Source: Scolanthus callimorphus (lineage: Eukaryota > Cnidaria > Anthozoa > Actiniaria > Edwardsiidae). From it: 64,000 nt of DNA. The translations under genes and the position numbers were made by a program. The notes below the pieces were generated by a model that was not told the DNA's origin, ran no database searches, and was given only the letters and a program-made list of their open reading frames with translations. Positions 22,401-33,500 of the stretch are shown one piece after another. The stretch spans positions 372,001-436,000 of the forward strand of contig JAWWUD010000099.1 in the NCBI GenBank assembly GCA_033964015.1, written 5' to 3'. Each line of letters opens with the position of its first letter. Position 1 is the first letter of the stretch.

Positions 22401-25400
22401 AAGTACCCTGGGTACCAGACGCGGCGTCTTGGCTGCATGATCAGTAGATCATGCTATTATTGGCCATTAAAAGGAAAGAAAATTCTGTCTTGCAGTAAAT
22501 GCATTAAAAATATACTTTGAAATAATTTTGCTTAAGTTTTCAGGTGGATTTATCAGTAAGAGGAAGAGCTCATTGTCTGATATTCTGCTTGTCTTAATTT
22601 TCCTTGACTGCTCTATCTGTTTGAAAAGTTTATTCCGTTCAATTTTAAAATAACTACAATTTAATAGGAAGTGTTTTTCATCTTCTATTTCTCCATTGCA
22701 ACATAAACGGCAAAGTCTTTCCTCTACTTTTTGATATACTATATCTCTACTATATTGGACTATACGGGGATGCTCTGCCCGAAAGGGGTAGGGTTTTCAA
22801 GCTGGAGGTATAAGAAAGGGGTAGGGTTTTCAGGCTGGGTATAAGAAAGGGGTAGGGTTTTCAGGCTGGACTGGGTATAAAAACAGTAGGGAAAATTGTA
22901 ATTTTGGTATAAAAAAGGGTCTGTATTTCACCGGTTTTTCACCCGCAACGCGAGAGCAAAACCGTTTCTTTTTTAACAGAGCACAAAGCCGATTTTTCAG
23001 GCTTGGCATAAGAAAGGGGTACCTTATTAGGCTGTGGTATAAGAAAGGGGTACCTTTTTTGCTCTGAAATTGGTATAAAGAAGGGTAAGGGGTCCAGAAT
23101 CCCCCCCCCCCCCTGTGTTACACAACAGTGAACTTTGCTTTGAAGAATGACGTGTGAGCCTCAACAAGAAGTCAAGGGCCCATATACAAAATTTCGTACT
23201 TTGAAGAAAAATGCAAAGAAGTACAGAGTACCCGTCTGTCAAATCTCAGCTTTGCCGTGCGAAAATTGAATGGAATTTCAAAAACAAACTCTGCTGTACC
23301 AGGAACTCACAGTGCTTGTCATATTCTCCCCAGAACGCTAGGGAAAAGCTGCCAGATGCTGCTGTTCTCTGCGACATATGACGAGGAGGTGATGAAGTTT
23401 GCGGAAACTGTGGTACCAGATCCTATAATCATTAGGCTGCGCCGAGAGGAGGAGAGTCTGGATAACATTAAACAGTTTTATGTCATGTGTAAAAATCAAG
23501 AGGACAAATATACTGCCTTATGTAACATGTATGGAGTCCTGTCCATTGGACAGTGCATGGTGTTCTGTCACGTAAGTACCAAAATTATACGTTAAGGTCA
23601 CGATGTCATACGTACAAGTCACGCTGTCTTTCTTTTATGCCACGCACTCATACGGTGAAATCGCACAATGATACGTTTTACTGTGAGCATTGTCGAGGCT
23701 GGAGTCAAAGCTGCAACTACTGTAGGGTTATCACCGTATGCATTGCTACGCGACCTCAAAATTCACTGTTGCGTTTGGCGATTTTACGCAAGGAAATTTA
23801 AATATCAATTTTCTTGAACATAAAGTTAAATATTCTAGTCAAGGAAGCCAAAGGATAGCGTAAAAACCATTTTGGTTGATTATGCAATCAATATCGACCC
23901 ACTGAAGTAGCCGAATCCAGCGTTTTGGTTGGATTGACGGCTAAAAATCGCGCATCGCAACATTGAATTTTGAGGTCGTGTAGCAATACATACAGTGCCT
24001 AAAAGTTGAAGTAGACGTTGCTTTAAGCCTCCAAGAAAAGCTTATTATGTTATAAATTTTTTGCTCCTCGCCATCAAGAATATCTGCTCCAGTAAGTTAT
24101 CACAGCAATACTGTTGCTTCACATAGCTGGCATTTTCAGTCAACAAAGGCCGTTTTTTAAGGAAGGAGGGGGAGAGAAAGAGAAAGGATTGCAATGGAAC
24201 AGATGTTCCTCCTTTCAGGCTTCTACACTTTGTATTACAAACCCTGTAAATTTGGCAGAGCTGTCAATCTCTGTGGCTTCTTCTGTTGAAAACTACAGGA
24301 ATATTAACCTAGAGGTTTTCGTGCTGTAGTCCTGAGTTTGTCATAGGAAATCACAGCCCCGTGCCTCTTAGACACGATTGTAACTTCGCCTAGCCTCAGG
24401 GCTCGACATTGCTACCATGTGGTCGACAATAACGACTAAATTTGGGGTTTTGGCGACCAAACTGTTAGAGCTAGTCGCCAAATGGTACCCCTTCTTTCGT
24501 TGTTCAGCAAAGATCACGTTTATGACGACTAAGTATTGTTTTTTAGGCTAAAATTTTTTAATTGGTCGAAGCGGAAAACGTTTGTCGGACCCTAAGCCTG
24601 CGTGTCTGTCAAAGTGCCTATAACACGACATAATTTTACGACCAACATGATGGGCTCAACATGTTACAACCGAGACATATCTTATGACACAATATTGAGT
24701 TTTCTTGAAACTTTTTCTCGGAGTTATTAACGACCCACAACGAGTGGTAATTTTTCAGCGTGACCAGTTCCTGTTTTGTGGTGACAAGCGATTAAATATT
24801 CACGCGCCGAATGCAATGAGCCGTTCCATTAAGTAGTTGTCGCTTAATAAATATAATTCTAAAAAAATCTTATTATCTTTCATTCATACGTAAATGTCGA
24901 TAACAACCAGATGGCGCGACTCATTACATTAACGCGTGAATATGTACTCGCTTGTCACTCGTGATGTTTTAGCGACAGGTTTGATAGTTTTGGCGACTGA
25001 AAAAGAAAGTTGACTTTGCTGATGGAGTTTTCATTTTGTTTTGTTGTCCACGCAGACGCGAAGGATGCGAGTTGGTTAGCGGCTAAGATGGTTCAGACGG
25101 TCACGCAGTCGCCATGTTGACAGGCGAGATCACCATCGAGCAGAGAGCCGCCATTCTTGAGCGCTTCCGCCAGGGGAAAGAGAAGCTCTTGATCACCACG
25201 AACGTATCTGCGCGTGGCATTGACGTGGAGCAAGTCACTCTGGTTATCAACTTCGACATGCCCATGGACGTCCAAGTCGGCCGGACTTTGAGACGTATCT
25301 ACACCGAATTGGCCGGACAGGACGCTTTGGCAAGTCCGGTATTGCTGTGAATTTTATAGATGGACAGAGATCTATGCAGATTATGAAGAAAATCGAAGAG

Positions 25401-25469
25401 CATTTCGGTCGGCCCATTCAGCACTTGAATGCGGAAGATACCGACGAGCTGGAGGAGCTGCAGAAATAG
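16498..25469 (+). CDS. DDX19: DEAD-box RNA helicase of the DDX19/Dbp5 type, 9 exons
   Basis: ATP-dependent RNA helicase that remodels mRNPs at the cytoplasmic face of the nuclear pore in mRNA export. Exons: 16498-16554, 17672-17840, 18497-18640, 19318-19410, 19848-19950, 20879-20992, 21763-21939, 23334-23571 and 25056-25469; about 504 residues expected versus 479 in human DDX19B. Start [14 protein letters not shown] matches the DDX19 N-terminus. Motifs in order: [14 protein letters not shown] (Q motif), [10 protein letters not shown] (I), [12 protein letters not shown] (Ia), [15 protein letters not shown] (II), LLFSAT (III), [16 protein letters not shown] and HRIGRTGR (VI). Single bases are missing in exon 3 (run of A near 18570), exon 6 (near 20960), exon 7 (G near 21910) and exon 9 (three sites: near 25060, 25098 and 25276). 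Each restores the conserved frame if counted, and every splice phase then fits. The DDX19 family is certain; whether the copy is functional is not. Confidence 0.9.
16863..17127. mobile_element. TIR element with ACCGGTCTCATGTAATCACC motifs
   Basis: The left end AGGTGGTGATTCAGGAGACT pairs with the right end GGTCTCATTTAATCACCGCCT. ACCGGTCTCAT-type and GGTACGAACTCAGAT motifs recur inside in both orientations. It is in intron 1 of DDX19. Confidence 0.55.
17139..17212 (+). repeat. tRNA-like sequence (SINE head)
   Basis: TTAGCTCAATTGGTAAAGCA resembles a tRNA D-arm/A box, and GGTTTAGGGCTCAACTC resembles a degraded T-arm/B box at the normal spacing. No convincing acceptor stem closes it, so it is better read as a tRNA-derived repeat than as a tRNA gene. 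Confidence 0.55.
17220..17557. mobile_element. ~340-bp TIR element with CCATCCACAC ends
   Basis: TTAAGTCCCATCCACACGTA at the left pairs with GTGTGGATGGGGCCTTAG at the right. Subterminal TATTTTTGAATCC/GGATTCAAAAATA and AAATCCGGATATT motifs also pair. It lies in DDX19 intron 1, next to the tRNA-like sequence. Confidence 0.6.
17858..18176. mobile_element. ~320-bp palindromic element with CACGTGATCA motifs
   Basis: TACTACTCTTCCCAGTAGAC at the left is mirrored by the sequence ending GGGAAGAGTAGTA at the right, and the pairing continues through ACCGTTACACCTCTCG. The interior repeats TACCACGTGAT and TTGATCACG motifs symmetrically. It starts 17 bases after the donor of DDX19 exon 2. Confidence 0.7.
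18697..18898 (+). mobile_element. tRNA-derived SINE, copy 1
   Basis: GGTGCAGCATGTAGAGCGCT (A-box-like) and CAGGCTTGATTCCC (B-box-like) are followed by a body with CAGTTGGGATTTTTGTCTGC and a 3' GGGACGTTAAACAACC. A second copy in the same orientation is at 21478-21680. Both are intronic in DDX19. Confidence 0.7.
18901..19100. mobile_element. 200-bp TIR element with CAGGGCT(T/C)GAAATT ends
   Basis: It begins CAGGGCTTGAAATTGCACC and ends AATTTCGAGCCCTG. Internal ACAGGTGTAA and ACAAGGTGTAAA motifs and TTGCACC repeats are present. It sits directly after the SINE copy. Confidence 0.65.
20631..20780 (+). repeat. direct repeat shared by two DDX19 introns, copy 1
   Basis: About 145 bases, including TTTGGCAGAGCTGTCA, TCTCTGTGGCTTCTTCTGTT and AGGAAATCACAGCCCCGTGC, recur at about 24228-24375. 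Divergence is modest. It is not coding in the DDX19 frame. Confidence 0.7.
21078..21336. mobile_element. 259-bp TIR element (complete copy)
   Basis: The ends TACAGCCGATTG and CAATCGGCTGTA pair, followed by GAGCGTTTTACCCTAACAGT and GTTTGAACGTTTGAAA in both arms. The central part holds GGCGAACCAAAGAG and CACATGGCGG. The truncated relative is at 5740-5931. Confidence 0.75.
21478..21680 (+). mobile_element. tRNA-derived SINE, copy 2
   Basis: GGTGCAGCATGTTAGGCGCT, then CAGGTTTGATTCCCAG, then CAGTTGGGATTTTTCTCTGC: the same order as copy 1 at 18697, with a diverged 3' half. It ends shortly before DDX19 exon 7 (21763). Confidence 0.7.
22205..22260 (+). repeat. short dispersed repeat CTAACCATTT(A/G)CAGAT
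   Basis: CTAACCATTTACAGATGTTAGAGC and the following CACCTTCTCCTC region match 55416-55462 with a few substitutions. Its function is unknown. Confidence 0.5.
22467..22747 (-). mobile_element. LINE remnant: C-terminal Cys/His domain of a reverse-transcriptase ORF
   Basis: An uninterrupted reverse-strand frame of about 90 codons with no ATG reads [19 protein letters not shown] and then [11 protein letters not shown]. This C-x2-C...H-x4-C pattern is typical of the small zinc-binding domain at the end of non-LTR retrotransposon polymerases. The upstream RT domain is absent, so it is a fragment. It lies in DDX19 intron 7, opposite to the gene. Confidence 0.7.
22765..23113. repeat. tandem GGTATAAGAAAGGGGTAGGGTTTTCAGGCT-type repeat
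   Basis: At least seven imperfect units containing TATAAGAAAGGGGTA and GGGTTTTCAGGCTG, ending in a 13-base C run at 23101-23113. It lies in DDX19 intron 7. Confidence 0.65.
23709..24015. mobile_element. ~300-bp fold-back element
   Basis: GCATTGCTACGCGACCTCAA at the left pairs with TTTTGAGGTCGTGTAGCAAT at the right. Further pairing of AAAATTCA/TGAATTTT and of outer GTAGGGTTATCAC/CAGTGCC is weaker. It is in DDX19 intron 8. Confidence 0.6.
24228..24375 (+). repeat. direct repeat shared by two DDX19 introns, copy 2
   Basis: Matches 20631-20780, including AATTTGGCAGAGCTGTCAAT and GGAAATCACAGCCCCGTGCC. Together the pair could support unequal exchange that deletes DDX19 exons 6-8. Confidence 0.7.
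24398..25000. repeat. GTCGCC/GGCGAC-rich dispersed repeat
   Basis: It begins CAGGGCTCGACATTGC and contains TTGGCGACCAAACTG, CTAGTCGCCAAATGG and later TTTTGGCGACTG. A related block is at 53870-54110 (CTAGTCGCCAAATAG, CATTTGGCGACCAAG). It fills the end of DDX19 intron 8. Confidence 0.5.
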
Positions 25470-26336
25470 GCGATTTCTATGAGCTGAAAGTTGACGAGAA
25501 GTCTTCGACGATAGGCACATGACGTGTACATGGGGTCAGAAACATTTGCAGATATTGAACATATTTTATGAGGATAATCATTGTAATTACAAGTTCGTTT
25601 TAATGGAAAAGACATCGGCAATCGTATTTGATATTTTTACAATGTTATTGTATGTAACGATGTCGCAGTTATAATGGTGACAGACAAGGTTATGATTGAC
25701 GGAGCGGATAAAGTTTGGTTCACACTAGCAATATGATGGCTTTAGCGCGCTTCCTCGTGTCCTTTTATTCCCGTGTGAACGTTCTAGGTATCTCTGCTTT
25801 AAATGTTGTCGCTGCTCTGCATTCATGTGCGAGACACCTGGAAACACGATTATAACAACCATCCAACCAGGAGAATAAGTAATTGCAACTTGCGTTTAGT
25901 CTTGACCCAAGAAAACAAGACGATTGCAGGACTAAATGCAAGTACTCATTTGCCTGTTTTTTTGTTGTAATCTGATTGGCTTGGAGTCGCGATGCTCGTG
26001 TCCAAAGATCTCCTGCTCATCACTCCCCTGGGAGACTCTAGTCACTGCCATTTGATTGGCTGAGACGGCGCTTGGCGCATATAAAACCAGCTTTATCGCG
26101 TTTTTGAACAACGTATCTGATTAAAATTATAATAACTTTGGCGAGCATTGTGGCGTTATCCGGGCTCTAATGAACATTTTGGCGGGCTCTAATAGGGGTC
26201 GCTGTCGCCATAAATTCTCGTTTTTGTACTCTATACTCTCCAAAGTTATGATAATGTAGTTCTTGGGCATAAATATGTTTTGGTCCTTTCTCAGTGCTCA
26301 TTTTATCCCTCGCTGCGCTCGGGTCTGAGTCGAGAT

Positions 26337-26409
26337 GACGAGCCGGGAAGCTCTGGGTACGAGAATGGACCAGCGCATCATTCTCTTACCCAGAGCTCCC
26401 CGGCTCGTC
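26337..26409. repeat. 73-bp hairpin
   Basis: GACGAGCCGGGAAGCTCTGG at the left pairs with CCAGAGCTCCCCGGCTCGTC at the right, with a short centre. Related CCCAGAGCCTCCCC/GACGAGCTGGG sequence follows at 26540-26580. Confidence 0.6.
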
Positions 26410-26726
26410 TTCTCGCGGGGAGGCTCTGGTGACAGCCACTGACGCATGCGCAAGATTTCATACAGAGCCGTTGAGACAAAGATGTTTCTGTGCATGCACC
26501 ATTGTTCAAAACCAGCCAATCAGCGAAGGTCCTCAAATGGTGTCCCCAGAGCCTCCCCTGCGAGGAGACGAGCTGGGTAGCCCTGGGCACGAGAATCCAG
26601 CGCACAAGTCATTTAATTCTCTTTCTCGCCTGCGCACGCCATCAAAATTCTGATTGGAAAGTGAAAATAACGCCTGGCACTTGGGCGACTTATTGCTCTC
26701 ATCCATTGCACAACTAAGAAGGTCAT

Positions 26727-26859
26727 TAGAGTGGTTTTCATAAACCTGTGAAAGAGTGTAATAGTCAAAGTGTACTAGTCAAGCCAGCACAAAGAAATTA
26801 GAGTGTATTAGTACTAAATACGCTCAAGTGTATTCCACGGGTTTATGAAAACCACTCTA
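26727..26859. mobile_element. 133-bp MITE with 20-bp TIRs
   Basis: It starts TAGAGTGGTTTTCATAAACC and ends with the exact complement. The interior has AGTGTA(C/T)TAGT motifs in both directions and no coding sequence. A TA dinucleotide at each end would fit a Tc1/mariner-type insertion. Confidence 0.75.
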
Positions 26860-27572
26860 GTTGACTAAACTTACAATTTACAAGAAAAGTATTAAAAAGA
26901 AGTATTAATAAATTTTGATTTGATCGTTTCAAAAACACAGGCGTGTGAATATTGTATAGTGCATCAATTTTGTCATAGCTGTCCACTCACCCGCATTAGG
27001 CGGGTATCACAAGATTTTGAAGCCTGTCACCCGCATGATGTTTGCGAAAAATTTTCGTACATTTACTGTATATCACCCGCATTTTCACTTTCAGGATTTT
27101 TTCATACATTTTCTGTATTTATTTGCCACACGAGGGAGGATCTCAAGATTTTGACGAAGTTGGGTTGACCGGTATGTTTTGTTAACTGTACACCAAAGTT
27201 TGAGAATTCGTCAGTTGCCTCATTTCTTATACCAGTGCACAGAACCGGCCGCGGCAGAACTGTAATAAAAGGCAAGTTGCTGTAGCATGTGGTATCTTGT
27301 CTACTAAGGGGGAATATTTGGGTGTGTACCTCGCTCCCAAACAGCACCATAGTCTGGATCAGATGGGGGATTAGCTATGTAATTGACCAATAGACACAAT
27401 AACACAATCGGCTAACGTCGCTAAAACTTGAACAATTTTATTCCCCCCCCCCACCTTCATCCAATAATTGTTAGTTAGCCCACACTGACTCCCCCACCCC
27501 CCCTTCATCAATAATTGTTTGTTAGCCCACACTGACCCACAATATTTTATTTGATACCATCACATTTTTCCT

Positions 27573-30500
27573 TTACAATTTCTTATTATTTGATTTTATC
27601 TGAATCGTTAGCATCTGTGTCTTCATCAAGGTACCTGCCCACCACAGGGAACCCAACAATACAAAGTGGCAGCATGTATTGTAAGGGAACTGGCTACTGT
27701 AGAAGGGTAAGTGTTCCAACACATTTCAATCAGTCCTAGAATAAGTATCCTGGAAGATAAAGAGCAATACTGAGAATGAATCTTCAGAGTTAGAAGACAA
27801 TGTAGTAGACACCCTCCAATCAAAGCCCATTACTAGTGAGGTATCTCCTGTCAGCGTAGAAGAGTCTAAAACATTTTCCCATGAAATTGTATGGATACGC
27901 AACAATTATTCCTCGAGCCAGGATGGGCTATTGACTCAGAGGCCATGAGGGCGAGAGGAATAATTGTTTAGTCAAATTACACTAGTAGATCAATTTGTAG
28001 AGTCAAAAACGTTTTTGGTCTGGTCATTTACCTTAACTGGCGACTTTCAAACCCGACTTCGAATCTTTTTCATTACTCAACCATCAGAACGCAGCATTGA
28101 CAATAGACCACTCATGATGGGGTCCGTTCTAGCAAATCAAGCAATCACACTTTGGTTAGCCTGAATTTCAGACATCGTAAAAAATACGCGAGAAAATTAA
28201 GATGGAAAATACGTCTTGTACGCGACGCCATTTTAGATACTTTTTAGGGGTAAAATGGAAAGTTCCCGACGAGCTCGGGGATTTGACTAATTATAGATAT
28301 TGCAGATAGTATTAATGCAGATAAAATGAGAATAATTTTATCGGAGTTAAACCGAGTCGACCGCGCGCTCCTGGGATCTGCCCCTGCAGGGGCTTGGGGA
28401 CTCCCCCCTCACATCGGGCGCCTTGGCCGGTTGCACTTCCAGTTCAGCTAGAAACTCTTGTGCTTGCCGCCAGAAAGTTGTTTTTCCCTCCCCCCCGCCG
28501 CTAGAGTGGGTCTAGGTAAGTATATTCACTGAGTCACTTCTCAGTGTGACGGGCACTCCTGTACGGGCGGGGAGCTGTGGCCCGGTTGCCATGGTTTCTC
28601 GGGTAGCGCTTGCTTGGAGGGTGTACCTTGCAAGCGCTCCAGTACCTACCCCAACTTATCTGAGACGATGAGTTTAATTCAGCACATCCATGCACTGCTC
28701 AGAATATGGTCATGGAACATCAATATCTGTCTTCTGCGCATGACAAATTCGCGGAGAAAAATCCGTATCGCGTCCCAATTCATGCTACGAGGGTCGTTTA
28801 TATGTCGGAAAAGAATGACCTATCTTATAGAATATTTCATTAACAGTCAATTTCAGACACATCACTCTTTTGGCTTTAAAGAAAAAAGTACCGGCATTAT
28901 TAAAAAAGCTCCAGCCCCTTCGCTTTAGACGTGCGAAAGAATACAGGGTTTTTTCTTACTGCGCTATCCAGTTAAGCTTGGGGCGACCATAGTTTTGTCG
29001 AAAAGTTTTCACGGTTCGTTTTGATAGTTTTGCGTTTGAAACGGCACGTTGTCAAGGCGAATTCATGATGTTGTCAAGGAATGTCGCAAGAAGTTTTAAA
29101 ATCACGAGTTTTTTTCCTTGACAACATTGCGAACTCCACTCGACAACGTACTTTCCCGACACTCAAACAACGCGAAAACTTAACAACAAAAGGATAGCGC
29201 GAACCCCGAGCTCGCTTTCTGGAAACGCGCTAAAGTAGCGGCTGCTAGCAGTCTATTGCACGGCAAATAGTAAATTTCCAATTTTATTAGCGTTTGTATA
29301 TAGGAATTCTTAACTTCTTTCGCATGGTTATCGAAAGTATGAAATTCTGTATAAGGGCTCATTTTGCTTGGCGGCCTCATATGTGGACACTCCCAAGTGG
29401 ACACCATGAAATGGACAACTTTCTCTATCTGACGTACCTGACTGGAATCCAGAGCTTTGTGCTCCATAACAAGAAAGGCAGGGTATGGAAATACCATATG
29501 TGAACTGGTAATGGAGCGACCGTGAAAAAACCATGCCTATGAAGTTAGATGTGAACAGGACAGAAACGATTCTAATACATGTTAAGGTGCAGAAGCCAGG
29601 ACCTGTTGATAATTTCAGGTAAGAGGATTTCTTTTGATGAACACTAAAAAAGGGAGAAAAATACCCTCTAGCAGGTTGAATCAGCAAAAATCTTGTACCT
29701 GGTGAGCAGAGATAGAAGCTTAACTATGATTGGTTGATAGTAGTTGGAGGAAAACAAAAGCTTCATTGTGATTGTCCATATTACCCACGTGATTTAGCCC
29801 GCAAGCTTTTTTTTCGGATATTTGATTATTTTGGCGTGTGGGATTCCTGTGTCGTGGGGGGTAAAGAAGTGACACCTGGAGAACCGGCAAACCAAGCCAG
29901 CTCGCAGCTACACATGATTCTCATCCAGAACGTTTCACCCCGTGACTTGACTTTTGATCAGACGTGAGGTAGCAAGTGCTGACTTACATACTCTACCCTA
30001 GAGGCTGAGAATCCACAAGCTAGACAAACTTGAGTTATTAGAAAGGATACTGATGGATGATATTTGCTTTTCCTTGTATGGCACCTGGAAATATTCTGTC
30101 AAGCTGTCAGACCTGCAATGGTGAACAAAAACAGTGAAGGGGTGCAGACAACAGGGCAGAGAAAATAGAAAGGAGATATCAAGATGTTAGCTATAGTACA
30201 ACTGAACCTGCCTAGAAGACTTACTTTCTCCATCTGAAGTAATAAAACAGCACAGCAAAGTGAGGTGCAGAGCCAGCAAACTAACATGAAATACACGATT
30301 GAGAAAAAGCCACTCAGGCAGAAATCTCCAGTTGACTGTCCATATGAAGAAGAACTGACGACCCAGGTTGAATGACATCTTAATATAGCCCATTGGGTTC
30401 TCTAATAGGAATGGCAGGCCAATACGAACCTGAAATGAAGGCAAGCAAGCAAGTAAGCAAAATGAAATGCTTAGAGTTTATCCACTGTAGCCAACCCCTG

Positions 30501-33500
30501 CCATGGGGGAGGGGTTATGAATGTTTTCTGGAATCACACATTCAAGTTCTGGACTTGAGCTATAGTTGTGAAGTATGATTGTTATTTTTCTAGTACACTA
30601 TACCTGTGATACTCCACATATGCAAGCTTGGGTACTGAGCCCAAAACTCCAAACTTCTCATCAGTACGTACAGCAAGCCAGTGAGAACAACAGAATATTC
30701 ATTTTCACACTTACTCCAAGGCTGTGAATAGGAGAGAAAGGTTAGGGGTAACACCATCAGAGAATAGCAAAGAAAAAATGGGAAGCTCAAAATTCCAGGG
30801 GCTAATGACATGACAACAAGGATTTACCTGAAGAGTAAGCATCCTAAATTCCAGTAATTGGTTAGAAATGCACTGATTGACAAGTATAGGAAACCATGGC
30901 AACTGGGTCATTGAAGAGCCTTAAATGTAGATAGAGTGAATTCTGTATGATGCACAGCACATGAAGAAGAACACGTAGGGTGGTACCTACAATGAGAAAC
31001 ATTTGGTGTTGTTAGAGAGAAAAGCAGGGGTGCTTTCAATTTACCACAAATTTTTGGTAATTCTGGTCTGAAATGAGATGAAAAGTGTCAGTACTGGGAA
31101 AGGTTTTCCAAAATTTGGACAATAGTAAATTTGAAAATTTGACATCATTCTGGTTTTTCCTAGGAATGCCCCTTCCATTTTACGTCCAAACAGTATTACC
31201 AAAAGCGTACCCCAGCCTTTTTTATTCCCACAGGATATGCTCATGTTGGACTGTTCCATTTGACCACAGGAATTCCAAGAAACTCAAACGGGACATTTTT
31301 GGTAAATGGAAAATATATAGTTCCAAGATATGATGGTGTATATGTATGCCAGATTTAATGCTAATCCCAGTCAATGAAAATAGCAGTACTATTATGCCGA
31401 TAAAGTCATACAAAGTTGTGCTCTAATGCTTTTATGATATGGCAGGGGAGAACCATTACTTTATCAGTGTAATAGAGCATAGATTGGACCAATCAGAGCG
31501 CGTGTTATATTGCAGCTATTTATAATTTGCTATATTCTTGACAGGGGGTATTTTAAACAAATCTAAAAAGTCATGTTTAAAGACCCAAATATTACTAACC
31601 TTCTTGGTTTTGTTATAAATGTAGAAGATACTAACTAGAGTCATAACATAAAGTCCAGCAAACATATACTGTGCAGTACGAATATCAGAGCCATTCTTTG
31701 TAAGGTAGTATAGCCACTGAATATGTAGACAAACCCTGCTGGGTACCTAGAAAAGAAAATGAGATTATAATGGCTAAATAGTCAGCAGTACATGCTGGTG
31801 ATCACTGGAGTTCCACCAACTACCTCGAGAAGTAAAACCTACTGGGAGTTTAACACAGCAGTTTCCAGATGGCTTAGTTCTTTTGGTAAACAGCCACCAC
31901 TTCTGCATGGTCTTGTTACAGAACAAGCTGGCAAGCACTGGGGTTCCATCAGCTACGATTTTCATCACCAGCTTTGATCTTCATCACGTCCACTACTTAA
32001 CTTGACTTGAACAAGCTGTGCGTTCACCATGCAGCAGTTCGAGATGGCAATTTTTCGCAACAACCACCAGAATGTAATAAGTCTGCATACAGAAAATCTA
32101 TGACTTTCCCTTGGCCTTACTTCCTAGGTACCTACCAGTAATAACATATCTGTTCAAAACTTACACTAGTGGGCCAGTAGCTCCCTTCAGTTGTGTGTAA
32201 TCATATGTACCATTCAGGAATCCTTCTACCTCTGACATGTATGCCTCCCAGTCAATTTCTGTGTCTAGGATTACAAAATAAGAATATCATCTTGTGAGAT
32301 ATAAAAATCCATATTCAACCATGGAAAACAAAATGTCAATGTGTGGTTCCAGAAAATATCCATACCCCCTCCACGGAAGGGTGTTGAAAAGTGACCCCCC
32401 CCCACCCCTCTGGAATTTCCAAGGAAAACTACAGTATTTGTATGGAAATGATCAGGTAAATTGACCCCTCCAGAAATTCCAGTACCCTTCCGTAGAGGGA
32501 GGGGGGGGGGGGGGGAGCGTCCTGGCTACTGGCAACAGTTGCCCACCACAACATTAAACGTATAGAGAAACAGCCTACTTCGGGCGCCAATAACTTTGCT
32601 AATATTTATCCAAATCAACTCAAATTTTCGGCTTTTTCTAATTTCGGCAAGCTCTTTTCAAATATGGTATTTTCATTTTGTTAGGATAAAGATTCAAAAT
32701 GTCATGCAACACCTGCAAACTCCCCATTGACTTTATTTTGATTTATTTATGTGTGATGTGTTAACATGATCTCACTTGTTATTTCTCTAGTTGAATTGTG
32801 TCGTTGAGTGGTTAGTTGATCAAAGTTTCATCCAGCACTTTTTCGAGCATAAATGATAACAGCAACCCTTGCAGGGACGTCAACCCCAGGGCCGGTTCCT
32901 GAAAGGTTGGATAAAGTTATCCATGGATAAAAGTTATCTGTTGTATATGATTTGTTCAAGATTTATCCGTTGGATAAGCATTTATCTACAGATAACTCTT
33001 AACTGACCTTCTAGGAACCGGGCCCCAGGACTAAAAAAACCTGAATTTCCTGAAATTCTCCCATGAGAAATACAGTAAATGTATGGCAATTTTTCCTGGG
33101 AGGTGAAGCGAAAAATCTTGAGACTCCCAGCAAAATCGGGAGAGTGGACACAAAATCATTAAGGCTATGATTACGCACTGGGCATTTTTGAAGTCCTGGG
33201 GTTGACGTCCTGTGGGAGTCCTGTGGTCCTTTGTAAATCAAGATCAGAGAAGGCTCATGATGATTTTGCACTGAGGAATTTATGATTACAACAAGGGAAA
33301 AAAGGAAAATGTTAAATACCTCATTGCCAGTGGGATTGGTTTAGTATGATCTCCATGTAAATTTTATAACATAATAGGTTTATCAAATATTTTAATTAAT
33401 ACCTACATTTGATCTTCCATATGACCACTATATTCAGCACTATCTCCGCCATAAGAAGCAAAGCTGCAACGATCCATGTTTTCTGCGGGTCAAAAAGCAA

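Larger units (their letters stand above)
25470..27572. other. intergenic region between convergent DDX19 and ALG3
   Basis: DDX19 and ALG3 are convergent and their 3' UTRs must lie here. Features seen are a hairpin at 26337-26409, with a related copy of one arm near 26540-26600, and a MITE at 26727-26859. CACCCCCCC-type short C runs occur near 27445 and 27495 within two near-identical GTTAGCCCACACTGACCC copies. No gene is recognised. Confidence 0.5.
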
